Shown: in pieces, positions 9,912 through 22,300 of the stretch | Position numbering within the stretch: the stretch's first letter is position 1 | Layout: every line of letters begins with the position of its first letter | NCBI GenBank assembly: GCA_014529385.2 | Contig: CM043969.1 | Coordinates: forward strand, 26,369,946 to 26,433,945 | Direction: 5' to 3' | DNA: 64,000 bases | Origin: Adiantum capillus-veneris | Taxonomy: Eukaryota > Streptophyta > Polypodiopsida > Polypodiales > Pteridaceae | Notes under the pieces: generated by a model | What the model saw: the letters and a program-made list of their open reading frames with translations, nothing else | Told to the model about the DNA's origin: nothing | The model's database searches: none | Program-made: the position numbers and the translations under genes

Positions 9912-10946
9912 ATGGCCCATCAAGAACAAGATATTAGCACCCAATCACTGCCTGATGATCAACAACAAGCGACTGTTAATGCATTTCAGCGCATGAAGTC
10001 TCTGGCACACGACATGTCGGCACAACAAGTGACGTGTACTGCTCGCCAACTCTCAAAGTGGGCAGATCCAAACCATATGCAGTGGAAAGAGATCAATAAA
10101 GAAGTGACAAAGGACATGATCAAGACAATATGGCCATGTGAGGATACAGAGATCAAGAAAGGAAGGTGGAAGGTCTCGAAGTGCACGCATGATGGTATCA
10201 AAGATAACGCTGAGAGGATTTATTTGGAGGTTTATGGCCATCCCCTGCACAATGAAGATTGTGTGCTATATTTTGCCAAAATGTTATATGTTCACTTTGT
10301 GCAACAGTGACCAGTAAACTTCTCGTCAAAGGAGACAACTGTTTCCACTCATGATTTAAGGGAGAGTAGTGTCACTTTCATCCGAGATGAGCTGGCATTG
10401 ATAGTGGAAGGCGCCGACCTACAGTTAAAGAAAGAGAAGGATATTTACACGACATAGTTGGCAGAGAAAGATGCAAAAATAACACGTCTTTCTATAGCCA
10501 CCCAGACACCGCAACCCTCACAAGTCCGGATGGAGAAAAGCATTCACCACTTAAGTCAGGACGTTCAAACCCTAACACAGCGAGTTAATCCAACACCTGT
10601 CCAAGGGACACACATCAATCACCTTGTCTTGCATCCGGAGTTGGTCCCCTCGTCTACTTTAGATGCATCCTCCTCTTCCCAATTTCCAGTTTGCTACAAG
10701 AATTTTGATGGATGGAGTGGGTACTATACATGGACACGTGGTCACTATCATCATTTAGTTTGTCTTATTCGTTTGATGCAAAACAATAGTCGATGCGCAA
10801 TGTGTTCACAAGATATTCCACAAGGAATGTATATTATGTTTGGCATGGAAAATGAATATAAATGCAAGAAAGCACGCCCAGATATCCCTAGCACAATTAG
10901 AAATCTGTTTGATGAGCAAGATGATGCTTCAGGGCAACACAATTGA
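9912..10946 (+). pseudogene. Coiled-coil / RING-like zinc-finger cargo gene of the hAT element
   Basis: One frame of about 344 codons is interrupted by two stops (TGA at 10308, TAG at 10455). The N-terminal ~130 residues are unfamiliar but well formed (WADPNHMQWKEINKEV, IKKGRWKVSKC). A charged heptad-like stretch around 10420-10570 suggests a coiled coil. The C-terminal ~90 residues contain CYKNFDGWSGYYTW, GHYHHLVCLIRLM and CAMCSQDIPQGMY, a layout like RING-H2 (C..C, H..H, C, C..C) with two expected cysteines replaced. In intact relatives this would suggest zinc binding and possibly ubiquitin-ligase activity; that is inference. It sits 278 bp after the kinase gene in the same direction, so the two may be co-expressed. 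Confidence 0.65.
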
Positions 10947-11182
10947 GATCGACAAACTATGTGATATCGCGACAAACTATGTACTATCGAGAATATGAAG
11001 CATTGTAATTACTCAAAACACATTTGAATACAAGGTCTTTTACAATGGTTTTTGACATTTGCTCATTCTACTCTCAAGATATATTGAATGAGTTGAGTTG
11101 TTATCTCGTTCTAAGTCTGAGTGTTGTGGTTCTGCTTGTAATTCAACCTCCACATCTATTATCAAATTCTCTTCTATTTCAT
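10947..11182. other. Convergent intergenic gap in the hAT element
   Basis: Separates the ends of the plus-strand cargo gene and the minus-strand transposase gene; must hold both 3' ends. A short CGACAAACTATGT(A/G) repeat occurs at about 10951-10985. Confidence 0.5.
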
Positions 11183-13295
11183 CTACAGTGCATTGAGATA
11201 CACCAACATTGAAATCTTCTTCATTTTCGTTTCGACAATCATATAACTAGGTTGGCATTTCCTCCTCGTAGGCCAGCACTTTCGATGTGATTCAGTATTT
11301 TCGATGTGATTCAGTATCTTTTTGTTGCAATACATATACACTAATTTCTCTGCTCTGTCTGCTAATAGTCTGTTGCGAGTAGTGTTTTGAACATACTTGT
11401 ACATACTCCAGTTTCTCTGTGAACTTGAATTTGTTGCACATTGTGTGAGTACTTTCATTGCAAGAGGACGTACTGTAGAGTAATGCTCTCCACCATTCAT
11501 CATCCACCACTTCCATGCAGGTTGCTCTTCTGCCATTACCTGTACAAAATCATTCGCAAAAGGACCTTCTTTTAATCTAAATGCACTCATTTCTTTGATG
11601 CAATCAATTCTGTCCTGAACGTTGGAGTAGAACATGTTGACCACGTGATAGAAATCGCCTACCACCTCTGTATTGGACATCAGATCTAAATTCCAATACT
11701 GTGGATTGAGCATGTAAGCCACGCTATGGAGTGGACTATGAGTGCTCTTCCACCTTGCACGAAAATGCTTAGCCAAAAAATTTCGTTGTTTGCCAGAGAA
11801 TGGTAATCGCCACTCCTTATCTATTACACACTCTTTCATCTCTTCAAGATTTTCAAGACTCTGTTGGACTGACCACCATGTCATCCACACTTTGCCCAAG
11901 TTTGGCGCCCTTTGATCAAGATTACAGGTCGCGAACATAACGGAAATCATTACATGGTATGCATCCATTACACTCCTCCACCAAGCAACCTTGTTTACAT
12001 TGCCATGTAGACATCCTTCACTGGTTCTTTCTGCTCAAGCTGCCATTAATCAAAGGACGCCCAACTGAATGTGTCAATCACAACACATTTATTACGGAGA
12101 AGTGATTCCAAGGTATAAAAGTGTGTGCATAACCGAGTTTCAGCAGGAAGTTTCAGCATCACTGACATGCGCATCCTATACAAATCGAGCACTCTGTCGT
12201 TTCAAGATAAATTTCACAGCCTGGCGTGTTGTATCAATTATTTTGGCGAACCATGTGGTTTCTTCGCTAGTGTACCAATCTTTCAACACGAAGTTCAAGC
12301 TGTGCGTATTACAACCATTGGCAAAAATGTGTGGAAAGCACTTCTTTATTAATTTACTGGCGTTTTTACAATTCTTTGCGTTGTCCATCACAACTTGAAC
12401 AACATGTTCAGCACCAATTTCTTTAATTACATCAATCAAGACCTCAGAAATGTATTTGCCACTTTTAATTGCACCAGAACTATCAATAGCCTTTATAAAC
12501 GTTTCTCCCCTTAGACAAACCAGCATTACATTGATCAACGGTCTTCTCTGAACATTTGACCAGCCATCACTCACAATTGTACACCCTGAAAGTGAAAGAT
12601 TCCCAAGTATTATTTTGCCAACATGCTCTTTGACTTCGATGTAACATTTGTCCAAGAAAACATTTCTTATCGTGTGATAAGAAGGAGCTGAAAATCTTGG
12701 ACCAAATTCACCGATTTTCTTCCAAAGCAACCTTCCAATGATTGTTGTCTACCATGACCAAAGCACTTCCAGTAAAGAATATTGCTTTAGCTAGTGCTAT
12801 TTGTGCTTCCTCTAGAGACTGCACTCGAAAGATTTGATGTAATGATTTTTGATGCATTTGACAAAGTCCACCTTCATTCTGACGTTTAAAAGGAATATTG
12901 CCTGGAATTTCCTCTCCTTGCGCAAGTTGCTCTCCAAGGTTAGTTGGTGTCACTACAGGATCTGCGGAGTTAATATTTGGCTCTGGGAACTCTTGATTCG
13001 AAGGCACAGAGCTATATATCTGTCGTTTCTTGCCACCCTTTTTGGCGAGCTCTTCTCTCAAACGCTTTGCAACTGCAGGTGCCTGAGAATGTTCACATTT
13101 TCTACAATTGTTTTTAGTGCTACCTAGAAAATGATCCCTAATACATGGTGCACCGCCAGATTTTGTTGTGTGACAAAATTTACATTGCCACTCCATATAT
13201 CGGCCGCATATGTTGTGAACATAATCCCACTCTTTGCCAGGAGCTTTTTTATTCTTTGGCTTCTTTCTACCACTTGTGCCCACATTTTGCTCCAT
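11183..13295 (-). pseudogene. hAT transposase (BED finger, DUF659-like core, C-terminal dimerisation domain)
   Basis: The gene reads from ATG 13295 leftward. The first ORF (195 aa) has a BED-type zinc finger (WQCKFCHTTKSGG, then IRDHFLGS) and a lysine-rich basic region. A one-base shift near 12740 leads to the core ORF (12730-12176) with VSDGWSNVQRRPLINVM, VMDNAKNCKNASKL and GCNTHSLNFVLKDW, the DUF659-type catalytic region with its first two acidic residues. Further breaks near 12175 and 11970 lead to the last ORF (11968-11183), which has WWMMNGGEHYSTVRPLAMKV and SSSQRNWSMY, the hAT C-terminal dimerisation domain. It would cut and join the element's ends. At least three disruptions make this copy inactive. 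Confidence 0.9.
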
Positions 13296-14229
13296 TGCTT
13301 TTATTTAAAACTGAAGAGAAAAGAACAAGATGTTACAAACTGAAAACAATTTTTTTATTTTTAATATATATTATAATTTAAAAACCATTCAATATGAAAG
13401 TAACCATGATGCACAATATGAGATTTTCAATGCACGCTAGTCAATTGACATATCGATCACCTATATTGTGAGCAACCATATACATTGCAATGTAATCTAT
13501 ACATGGCGTAATAACCATAACAATGCTATGAATCTTACTATGCAATTATTATTATAATGATTATTAATATGTCCACTTTGATTTGCAAACAATAAGACAC
13601 ATCTAATTTCATTTGCTACAAAAACAAACGAAAGCAATAAAATATATAATTGGTCATTTCATGCACTAATAATATATCGTAATAAATAATGCAATCTCTG
13701 TATAAACCAATGCATGAACTAACGCAAATAAATCTTCAATATAATCACCCAATTGGGGACTACTTGTACCCAGTGAAGGATTGTAGCCCACCCATGCAAC
13801 CAATTCAATATATAAAATCTATTTTAACCCAATCAAGGATTATAGCTCTTATATTGTAAATCAACTCAAATATAAGACTTCAAGGATCTTTATATGCCCG
13901 GTACACTAGTAGAGGACATCCGAGCCTTGACTATCGACTAGTCATTTACATATGCTCATCTTCCAAAACTAATTACAACCATCATTTGGACCAATGGCTT
14001 CTTCACAATGAGCATGATTCCCCAAGTTTTCAGTTGTTTTGGTTTCGTACCTTTATGTCGGTAAACGAATTAAAATTTTTTAGAAGTGGTTACCAAATTA
14101 AGAATCACGTCCGGCCCAAAAAGAACCTGTGACTCTGTAACCTTAGGTCAAATCACAAGGAGATGACAATACCCGGCACTCGGATACACTCCCCAAGGAT
14201 TTGCCTAGCTAAAAGACCAGGGTTAGCAC
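13296..14229. other. AT-rich upstream region of the transposase gene
   Basis: No recognisable gene. It should hold the minus-strand promoter of the transposase. Confidence 0.5.
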
Positions 14230-14473
14230 ACTATTTAATAATTACGTCCGTCGGGCTTTTTCATTTTCTCGGCGGACCCGTCGGGATAACGGAAAAGCCC
14301 GACGGGTCCCGCAGGGAAATTATGAAAGCCCGGAGGGCTAACCGGCTCTATAGGTTTTTGCAAGTCATCATCAAAGTCACGTTAACAATTAACGTGATCA
14401 CGTGACTTTTTTGTGTAAATACTAGAGTTATTTACGTAATTACCCGATCGTGATTACGTTAATGAAATCCCTG
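14230..14473. promoter_or_regulatory. Right subterminal repeats and terminal inverted repeat of the hAT element
   Basis: Contains GTCGGGCTTT, CGGACCCGTCGGG, GCCCGACGGGTCCCGC and GCCCGGAGGGC, relatives of the left-end GC-rich blocks, followed by palindromic AACGTGATCACGT and TTACGTAATTAC. It ends in GAAATCCCTG at 14473, the inverted counterpart of the left terminus. Confidence 0.65.
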
Positions 14474-14481
14474 TCATTAAT
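14474..14481. repeat. Right target-site duplication of the hAT element
   Basis: TCATTAAT, 6/8 identical to TCTGTAAT at 6120-6127. Confidence 0.65.
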
Positions 14482-14597
14482 GGGTACCTGAAAATCTTCC
14501 TTCCCACTCAGCTCTATTGTGGACTGTGTCTCCATTTCATCAAATGATACTGAGGGTATTTCTATCTGAGGCTACTCCGAAGTGCCTGCCTCTTCTT
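14482..14597 (-). pseudogene. Start of the gypsy-1 extra ORF
   Basis: After the integrase remnant the track changes frame into an acidic, Ser/Glu-rich stretch (IPSVSFDEMETQSTIEL) that runs to the hAT insertion point. Excising the hAT element and one 8-bp flank joins this frame to the 6119-5134 track without a shift. The rest of the integrase core seems deleted just upstream. Confidence 0.55.
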
Positions 14598-15124
14598 GCG
14601 TTTCCGGCCTTCCGAGTGAATATATACTTGTATAAGAATGAGGCAGTGGTTCTGGCATCATTCTTTTGAGTTGCTTTAGCTTCGGTCCACTTGGTCAAAT
14701 AGTCCGTAGCTGCAATGATATATTGAGCTTGGGTTCTATAAGCAGGTAGCTGTATTGGCCCAACAAAATCTATACCCCATTTTGTGAAAGCTCTAGCCCC
14801 CATCATTTGTCTTAAGGGCATGCTATCTACACGAGTTGGCATTTTTGCTCGTTGACATGCATCACACCTTCAAACATATTCTTTGGCATCTACAAAAAGT
14901 GTTGGCCACCATATGCCTGCCATCGAGATTGCTCTTGCAGTGGTCTCACTAGAAAAGTGACCTCCAGCTAATCCAGCATGTGCTTGTTGTCTAATCGGAA
15001 TATACTTGTCTTCATTTGCATAACGACACAAATGTTGATCTTTAACTCTCCGATACAATTGATTCCCAATAAGAGCATAGTATCTTGCTTCGGTTTCAAC
15101 TACTCTTTGATAGAATTTACTCAT
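14598..15124 (-). pseudogene. gypsy-1 integrase (N-terminal zinc finger and start of core)
   Basis: The 15124-14870 ORF has the HHCC-type region: HAGLAGGHFSSETTAR, then IWWPTLFVDAKEYV, and after a stop, RCDACQRAK. The next ORF (14842-14598) begins the catalytic core with WGIDFVGPI (first Asp) and YLTKWTEAKA. The second Asp and Glu of the D,D35E triad are missing, so the core is truncated. Integrase inserts the cDNA into the chromosome; this copy cannot. Confidence 0.85.
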
Positions 15125-15557
15125 ATCCGCAGGAAATGGTAGGCATGATAAGTAAGTAAAAAGATAGCTACTCTACTTAGGAACAGGTGACATTCGAAAC
15201 AATGTTACATGAGATATGGGTATTTGTTTTTGACATTGAGGACAATCCTTTACAAAAGATCAAACATCACTCCTCATAGTCGGCCAAAATACTCCAAGTC
15301 TCAAGATTCGTTGCATAGTTTGGTCTTCCATAAAGTGAAGTTCTACTATGGTAACATGTGCTTGACCCACTGTTTTTTTGCTTCAGGATTAATGCATAAG
15401 AGCAATTTTCCATCTCGATTTCTTTTGTATAGCCTACGAGCTAGTAATTGATACATAGCCAATTGCTCGATTAATCAGATAGTAATAGGAAGTGGTATTT
15501 GTGAATCCAGTTGAGCTATTGTCATCAATGACACCATGTTTTCCGACCGTCAAGGTA
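15125..15557 (-). pseudogene. gypsy-1 RNase H to integrase linker
   Basis: Degraded coding sequence between RNase H and the integrase finger; no motif is secure. Confidence 0.4.
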
Positions 15558-16166
15558 TCATTTCCGCGGAGAACAAATAGGCATCTGGTAGATCATTGTA
15601 TACCCCTTTAGGGATTCTCCTGAAACAATCCTTGACAAATGATCTGCTCGTTGATGTGTAGTGCCCTTTTTTATAACCACAGTGAAATCAAATTCCAGAA
15701 GAATGATGAACCATCTCACTATTCTTTCTATGTTGCATTGTTGATTGACCAAGTACAACAAAGCTTGGTGGTCCACAAAGAGCACAAACTTGTTGGCTAA
15801 TAGGTAATGTCTATACTTTTTAATGGCATAGATCATTCTTAATCCTTTCCTTTTGGTGGTGGTATAATTCTTTTCTGCCATCTTCAACTATTGACTAGCA
15901 TAAGAAATAGGAAAGTCAATTTTCCCGTCTCCTGGTTGAGCTAGTATACAATCGATAGCAAAATTAGAAGCATCTACATATATGTGGAATATCTTATTCC
16001 AATCTGATGCTTTCAATATTGGACCTGAGGTGAGAGCTTGCTTAAGCTTCATGAAGGATTCTTCACATGCCTCGGTCCACTCAAAGTGTGTAATCAAGCT
16101 ATACATGGGTTTTTCAATTATAGCATACATGTAGATGAACCGTCGGTAATATCCACAATGCCCCAT
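15558..16166 (-). pseudogene. gypsy-1 RT thumb / RNase H
   Basis: The 16166-15888 ORF has GHCGYYRRFI, EKPMYSLI and the RNase H entry FHIYVDASNFAIDCILAQ (first Asp). The next ORF (15887-15558) has NYTTTKRKGLRMIYAIKKYR (Glu-containing helix in canonical form replaced by Gly-Leu-Arg), FVLFVDHQALLYL (third acidic residue) and THQRADHLSRI. RNase H removes the RNA strand after reverse transcription. Confidence 0.85.
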
Positions 16167-16299
16167 GAAGGCTTGTACCCCCTTGACGGTTGTTGGTCTA
16201 GGAAAATCAGCAATGACATGAATTTTTCCAATATCAGTAGCTATGCCATTTTAAGACACTATATGTCCAAGAGTTTTTCCTTGTCTACACATGAATGTG

Positions 16300-16888
16300 C
16301 ACTTTTCAAGATTTAAGCAAATCCTATAAAGTCTACATTTTTTGAATACCTTTTTGAGATGTTCAAATGATCATCCCGGATTCATGAATGTACACATAGA
16401 TCATCCATATATACTTCTAAGGATTTCCTAAGATATTCTTTAAAAGCATGGCTCATCAACCTTTAAAATGTGGCTGGAACATTAGTTAACCCAAACGGCA
16501 TAACCCGATAGGCAAAAATATCCCATTCTATTGCAAAAGCAGTTTTATGCTAATCTTTTGGATCAACCAAAACTTGATTGGATCTCAAAAATCCATCTAA
16601 GAAGTTGTAAGCTTCTTTTCCTACAGCTCATTCAAAAACATCCTCAGTGATTGGAAGAGGAAAGTTGTCGCTAATGATAGCTGCATTCACTTTTTTGAGA
16701 TTGACACACACTCGTAATTTCTCATTCTTCTTGGGTACTACCACAATTGGAGACACCCAATCTGTGTGTTCAATTTCATAAATGAATTTGTCTTCCTTTG
16801 GTTTTTCAGTCTCTTCTTTTATCTTCCTGACAAATGTTTTATTATATGTGTATGGCCTCTGTCTACTTGGTTTTGCATCATCTCTCAT
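16300..16888 (-). pseudogene. gypsy-1 reverse transcriptase
   Basis: Starts with the finger motif SPIVVVPKKNEKLRVCVNLK, then motif A as FLDGF near 16590, the substrate motif VMPFGLTN near 16500 and the active site YMDDLCVHS (about 16386-16411). Several stops interrupt it. The three catalytic aspartates are still readable. Confidence 0.85.
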
Positions 16889-17306
16889 GGGTATGGTATG
16901 TTGACAAATTTCTGGATCAACACCCTTGAGATCCTTGTAAGACCAAGCAAATATATCTCAGTATTATTTTAGCAAGCTTAGCAAGAGCTCTTCTTCTTTC
17001 TCTGATAGGTTGCTTGCAATTTAAGCAGGTCTAGGCTCTTCTCCTGGTTCAGCCAGGTCCATCTTTTTTAGCATGTTCAAGCCCTTCGTAGGACTCGCAC
17101 TGTTTTTGTAGTTCCCTAACAGATTGTTTGACTATAATTTTTCGATCTTGGAGAGTATACTTTTTGTAATGGGATGGAACACTCATCACATCCTTACCAT
17201 CCACTTCCGTGATTTCCATTTAAGTCGTATATATCTCCTTTAGAGCTTTTTTCAACTCTTGATGTTTCTTTTTCCGCTCAACTCGTGTCATGATTGGATT
17301 CTTATC

Positions 17307-18103
17307 CTATTTGTTTGCTTGAGTATCCTTCCTTGTTTTTCTTGATGTTTTAGACATTTTTGGATTTTTGTTTGAAGGATATATGCCAGTGATTGTTTCC
17401 TTGACACAATCATTTGCATCTATCTGCATCAGGAATTGTGTTCTACTAGAGACTGATGGCATAGGTCGTGTTTTCACGTTTTTGGTGTCTCTTTTTTGCC
17501 TATACCATTTTTGTCTTCTTGATTTTTTATTAGGAAAGTCAAAAAACTTTTCCTCCCCTCCTCTCAAGAGTAGCTTAGCCCTCACATGTTCTTTTTCTAA
17601 CCTAGAATCTTCTGAGGTAGCTGAGTGTTCATCTAACTCATTTGTTGCATCGTAGTAGAGGTTTGAAAAGATTTGTTGAGCTTTCATCAAGTCCTTGGGT
17701 TCCTCATCTTCATCATCAATGTTGAGGGTTGAAATCATTTGGATGGGAATTATGTCATAGCCATCCTCATTGCAAAATTGAGGAGGCATAGATGTATTCA
17801 CACATACATCCATTGTCGCTAAGATTTGAGTCCACTCGAATGGCTCACACAAATGCTCTGGGAAAAGGGTTCAGGTACATAGGCTTCGTCTGTGCAATCC
17901 GTTTCTAGAATACATTCTTCTTGTTTTAAACTCCCATTCTCTGAAGCTCCACACATCCAAATACGAGTGTCTTTGTTTAACCAGAATGGAAGCTTAGTTT
18001 TAGCCGAACAGATTGAATCAAACTCTTGTATGGGTGTTTTCAAGACATCTCTATAAGTGTGATCTTTTAGATTTACCCTTGTTATAGATCCCACTTGCTT
18101 CAA
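17307..18103 (-). pseudogene. gypsy-1 charged linker between protease and RT
   Basis: Two overlapping ORFs (18103-17819 and 17852-17307) with acidic segments (LNIDDEDEEPKDLM) and a basic tail. No catalytic motif; it is the spacer usual in long plant gypsy polyproteins. Confidence 0.55.
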
Positions 18104-18119
18104 GTATAGATAATTGTTT

Positions 18120-18526
18120 CCCCAATCTTGGATACGTTGTACCTGTCACATGAAAGGTCTTCCCAATATGATTTTAGAATTGAGTTTTTTTCCAAAGTCT
18201 ACTATGGCAAAAGTGTGTTGATATTCAATTCCATAGAAATTGACTATCACTTTTTCAAGCAGCCCTAATGGTCTCTCAATGTGTTCATCAGCTAATTGTA
18301 ATTTCATTCAAGTTTGTCTAATGGCTGGTTGTCCCCAGGATTCCCATACTGCTTTCATGGCTATGGCTATGCCTGTTCCACTATCTAGTATTGCCATGGT
18401 TTCAATGTCATTATATTTCACTGGAAGTGTGGTGTTTCCTTCTTCTCCTTTGTAATATTCTCCGACTTTGTTCATTGGAACAGATCGAATATCTTTGTTG
18501 TCCATTTTGTTTTTCAATTTTTCCAA
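18120..18526 (-). pseudogene. gypsy-1 aspartic protease
   Basis: The ORF 18526-18308 has ETMAILDSGTGIAI, the DSG active-site loop. Downstream, after a stop, come IVNFYGIEYQHTF and IILGRPFM, the second hallmark of retroviral-type proteases. It would process the polyprotein. Confidence 0.75.
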
Positions 18527-18734
18527 TTTTTTTGAGATTTGCTCGTTATCCCCACCTTCTCTAGGGTGATCTGTAGATCATTTCATAAATATGGTCTGAG
18601 TTTGAACAAATCTCCCAAGGTAAGAGTGCATTGGATGGGTGTAGACATGATTGAATGAATGTTGTCTACTTCTAGAGTCTGTTCAGCTCTTTTTACTTGA
18701 GTGGTCTTACACACTATGGATTCATCTTCCTTAT

Positions 18735-19401
18735 CTAGTAAGAGGGTAATGTTTTCAAGGTCAATGGTTTCAACATTCCTAAAGCTTCAGATCCGCAATC
18801 CCCATATAAAGAATGTACATCCATATTCATATCAGAAGGTAGGTTATCCAACCAAACTTCCTCTATAGGAGCTGACTTTCGAGTTAGGCTCCCATCATTG
18901 ACCTGTCTAACTTTTTCCCATAAGTGTCTGGCCAGTCTTCCTCTATGCAAATGGAATTCCGTCTAAGGCATCTTTGTTGTGCGGCACTATAAGTTCTGGT
19001 TCTTTTGTTTCAAGGTGGAGTTCTGCCACCACATCGGGTTTTTCTTTATTTTCTCTTACCACAAGCTCTTCAGGTTTTGTGATACTTTCAAGCTTGGGTT
19101 TTTGTTTTTCTAGCATTTCTTGCATGATTCTTACCAAATTTTGATAAGATTCCAGCTTAGCTGCTTCCATGTCTAGAGAAGAATAGTTTTTCCATTTGTT
19201 TTTCATGTTTTGGCCTGCTTTAAGTCCTGCTTGGTAGGCTTCTAAGGCTGCATTAATAGGCTCAAAAATTTTATCAACCAAAATGGATCCTCCAAATTTC
19301 ATGGTTGTTTCCTTGATTTCACTTCCAATTTCTTTCACCTTTTCCTGGAATAGCTTTTTTACTTTCTCCTTGATTTCAACCCGTTGTTTTTGTTTTCTCA
19401 T
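18735..19401 (-). pseudogene. gypsy-1 gag-protease linker, lysine-rich
   Basis: The ORF 19401-18943 is Lys/Glu-rich and probably helical; 18950-18735 follows in another frame. No named domain. Confidence 0.45.
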
Positions 19402-20845
19402 CTCATATCTTTTGCTTCTGCTTCTTTTGATCCTTTGAGAGGAAACTTTTGCATTTTTCGAATCATCAAAGGAGTTGTGTTTCTTTTTCTTAGCCTGGCT
19501 CTAGTGATAACCTTGATTGGAACAATCGGTTCACTCTTTGATGAGCTACTAGGTATCACTTGGACTACATTTACTATTGATTTACCCTTGTTTAAAGGAT
19601 TTTTAGGACAATCTTCCGAAAAGTGTCCTCCCTTTTTGCAACATTGTATGCAATAGGCTTCAACTGGCTTGAGGTTTTTGTCAAGCTCTAGACATTCATT
19701 TTCCCAATGATCATCTACACCACAGTTGTGACAGTTTCCCGATCTTGGCTTAATCATGGGTCTTACCATGGGAGGGTTGACACCTTGATTAGCTACATAA
19801 TACATTGGTGCGAGCTCTGGTGGAGCATAAGTCACGGTTTCTTCCATTGATGGTGGATGTGGATTATACCAATCTCCTTCTACCATTACTGTAGATGGAC
19901 TAGGCACCGCATAGGGTGTAGCAGGCACTAATGCTTGTTCATCTATGACTCCTTTGGAGTGCATGTACTTCACAGGCACTGCATTATGTCCTGGGTATGG
20001 AGGTTGTTGACCCAACACAGGTTGAGGTCTTTCCATACCCACTGGTGGTCTTTGAGCTTGGGCCATATTAGGCTGATATCTGCACATGGGTTGTCCTTGT
20101 GGCCTCATAGGCACGTACTGAACATTCCCATCATACTTTGATCGGAAGTAGCACTCGTGGGTCTCATGGTTTGTCCATTTATCCTCAATTGCACACCATT
20201 TTTGTGGCCTAATTGGTTGTCCCTGTTGAGGTATCCCTTGTCCTCGTCCCGTCATAGGTGCTTTTTGCATGTCATTCATCATGTCGTTCATCCTTTTGAG
20301 CATATCTTCTATAGCTGAAAGTGGTGTTGCAGCAACCTTTCCCACTTGTGCTGGTTTAGTGGATGTTGTTTTCCCACTTTTGTTATCCTTAGGGACATCT
20401 TCTTCATTAAAAATATCAAATTGTCTCCTAAGTCAATAGCATCTGACACACACTCTTCTAGGGTTGTATGCTTTTTACTATAGATTATAGCATGAAGTCT
20501 TTGTTTAACAGTTCCTCCAGAAACAAAGATACAAGTCGTTCTTCTGCAGGTATCTCTAGCCCTGGTCGTTTGGCAATGTATTGTTTCATTCGAGTTGCAC
20601 AATCCCCAGCAGACTCACCATGTTTCTGTTTAAAGCTGTAGATTTGAGCTACCGTATTATGTTTGATCCCCGTTTTGGAACAAGTAGCTACAAATCCTTT
20701 AGCTAATATGTTCAAGTCCATGATTGACCTTGGTGGAATATTTTGGAACCATGTCAATGCTTTTCCTTTTAATGTCATTCCAAACCCCTCGAATTCAGTA
20801 TGAAAATAGAATATACGTTCTGCTCTTAGCACTTGCTTAAAGCTT
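19402..20845 (-). pseudogene. gypsy-1 gag: core and zinc knuckle
   Basis: The 20832-20485 ORF has the retrotransposon Gag core (FGMTLKGKALTWFQNIPP, CATRMKQYIAKRP, LVSLFLEEL). The 315-residue ORF 20345-19398 is Pro/Gln/Met-rich and holds a C-x2-C-x4-H-x4-C knuckle, CHNCGVDDHWENEC, followed by a second cysteine cluster, CIQCCKKGGHFSEDC, which is also knuckle-like. Gag forms the particle and binds RNA. Confidence 0.85.
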
Positions 20846-20846
20846 G

Positions 20847-21903
20847 CTAAGTGGTCGTATGGATCCCCTGATCCACTGTATTTTCTGACCCGTTTCTGAA
20901 AATCAACTGGTCTAACGCGTCTGTTTGGTTCAACTCCCGGTCTCCTGGTAGTTGGTCATGTTCCGAGTCCTCCAAACCAGTCTGTTGGAAATAGTGACTC
21001 ATGTAGCCTTGGAGTGGCCTTAGTGTCACGCGATTTTCTATGTGATAAGGTGGTTTGTGGTTTCTTAACATTACTCTCAGATGATCTCTCACGGTGTTCA
21101 TCTCTTGGAATTGTTTATGGCCTTGTCCTAATATCCAATCCCTTATGGAATACGCTTGGTATTTGGTTTGTTCTACCTCCTCAGGAGTCATCATAACAAA
21201 GTTGTTGTTATAACAATTGGTAGGTCTGCTAATCCGTTATCTTTGATCTTGAAGATATAGATGATCTTCATGGCCGTTAGTTGTCCTGATTTGGCATACA
21301 AAGTCCACAGTAGATCTTTTATGTTTCTATCCTCCCAGCAATAGACTCCGATCCTAGGATTATTCGTACTAAGCCGTTTCAAAGGCTTCAAATCTACTTG
21401 ATCGTACCCCTCGACTTCTAAAGTTGGTGGTCCTTCTTTTGCTGACATATCTGGGATTATGGTTTTTACTTCTAACCCCCATTTGTCTATGATATCAGGG
21501 TTTTCAACTTGTACATACTGAGTTCCGTTTCTGTCCATATACCATACCAAACTGTCCATATACCATATACCATATACCGTTTCTGTCTCTTCTTCAAACT
21601 CATACCATGGTCATTAATGCGAATAGCATACTCCTCATTAGGATCCAAGTAAACCTAGGCTCCATGGCGGTTAGTCTTATAAAAAGAGAGTATATGCTTA
21701 TAGCACATTGGCGTTCTGGTTTCCAAGTGAGTCGAGTAAGAAGACATTTCAGATGTTGAATCTGAAAAAGTGTCTAAGACTTCTTCAAGAATTGTGCGCA
21801 AGGAATTGCCTTGATTCACGCTTTCTTCGGTGGATACTCTACTGGAGGTTTCTCCAAATATGCCTTGATTTACTAGTACAAAACGACCAGATCTAAGGTT
21901 CAT
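20847..21903 (-). pseudogene. gypsy-1 gag N-terminal region
   Basis: Three ORFs in different frames (21903-21655, 21559-21191, 21194-20847). The first starts MNLRSGRF, a basic start seen in some plant Gag proteins. A GGTAAGT donor-like site lies just upstream on the minus strand near 21937. The start choice is tentative. Confidence 0.5.
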
Positions 21904-22300
21904 AAAGGCTGGTGAAGCCCTGGATAGAGTACTTACCTTTGGATTGATTTGTTGTCAATTTCCACTTGACTTGATTGCAACCTCTATTGAATTGTCGATT
22001 CCTCGTCTGCAACCTGATTCATGTACAAATTTGATCAAGTTACCTATTCTTCTATAAAGACATTAGAGTTTTTACTAATTGTCCTGATTGTTCTATGTGT
22101 ATCACTTCAAATCGAGCTATGGGAGTCAGCAATTGACTTTCAGATTCGACTTTAGCAAAAAATCAAAGGATTAATCTACAACCTAGAAGCTGAGTGAACA
22201 TGTACCAATTTGGATCCGATTGAACCCAAAATTGCCCGGTGGCTTTGTATTATGTTGGTATAACACTGTACAAGTTCAAAAGTCAAAACTGGTGTCCATG
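21904..22300. other. Unassigned region upstream of gypsy-1 gag
   Basis: Expected place of the gypsy-1 leader and 5' LTR, but I find no match to the 4.7-5.1 kb LTR and no clear primer-binding site. Confidence 0.4.

Larger units (their letters stand above)
14482..21903 (-). mobile_element. gypsy-1: Ty3/gypsy LTR retrotransposon body, decayed
   Basis: The order on the minus strand is gag, protease, RT, RNase H and integrase, which is the Ty3/gypsy order (integrase last). The 3' part continues at 6119-5095 beyond the inserted hAT element, followed by a polypurine tract and LTR. The coding track has numerous stops and frameshifts, more than gypsy-2, suggesting it is older. No 5' LTR was found. 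Confidence 0.85.

Noticed and set aside
8118-10946. C-to-T (methylation decay) signature from the in-frame stops of the cargo genes
   Set aside because: Every stop codon is one C-to-T change away from a sense codon, so stops alone carry no information; an aligned intact copy is needed.
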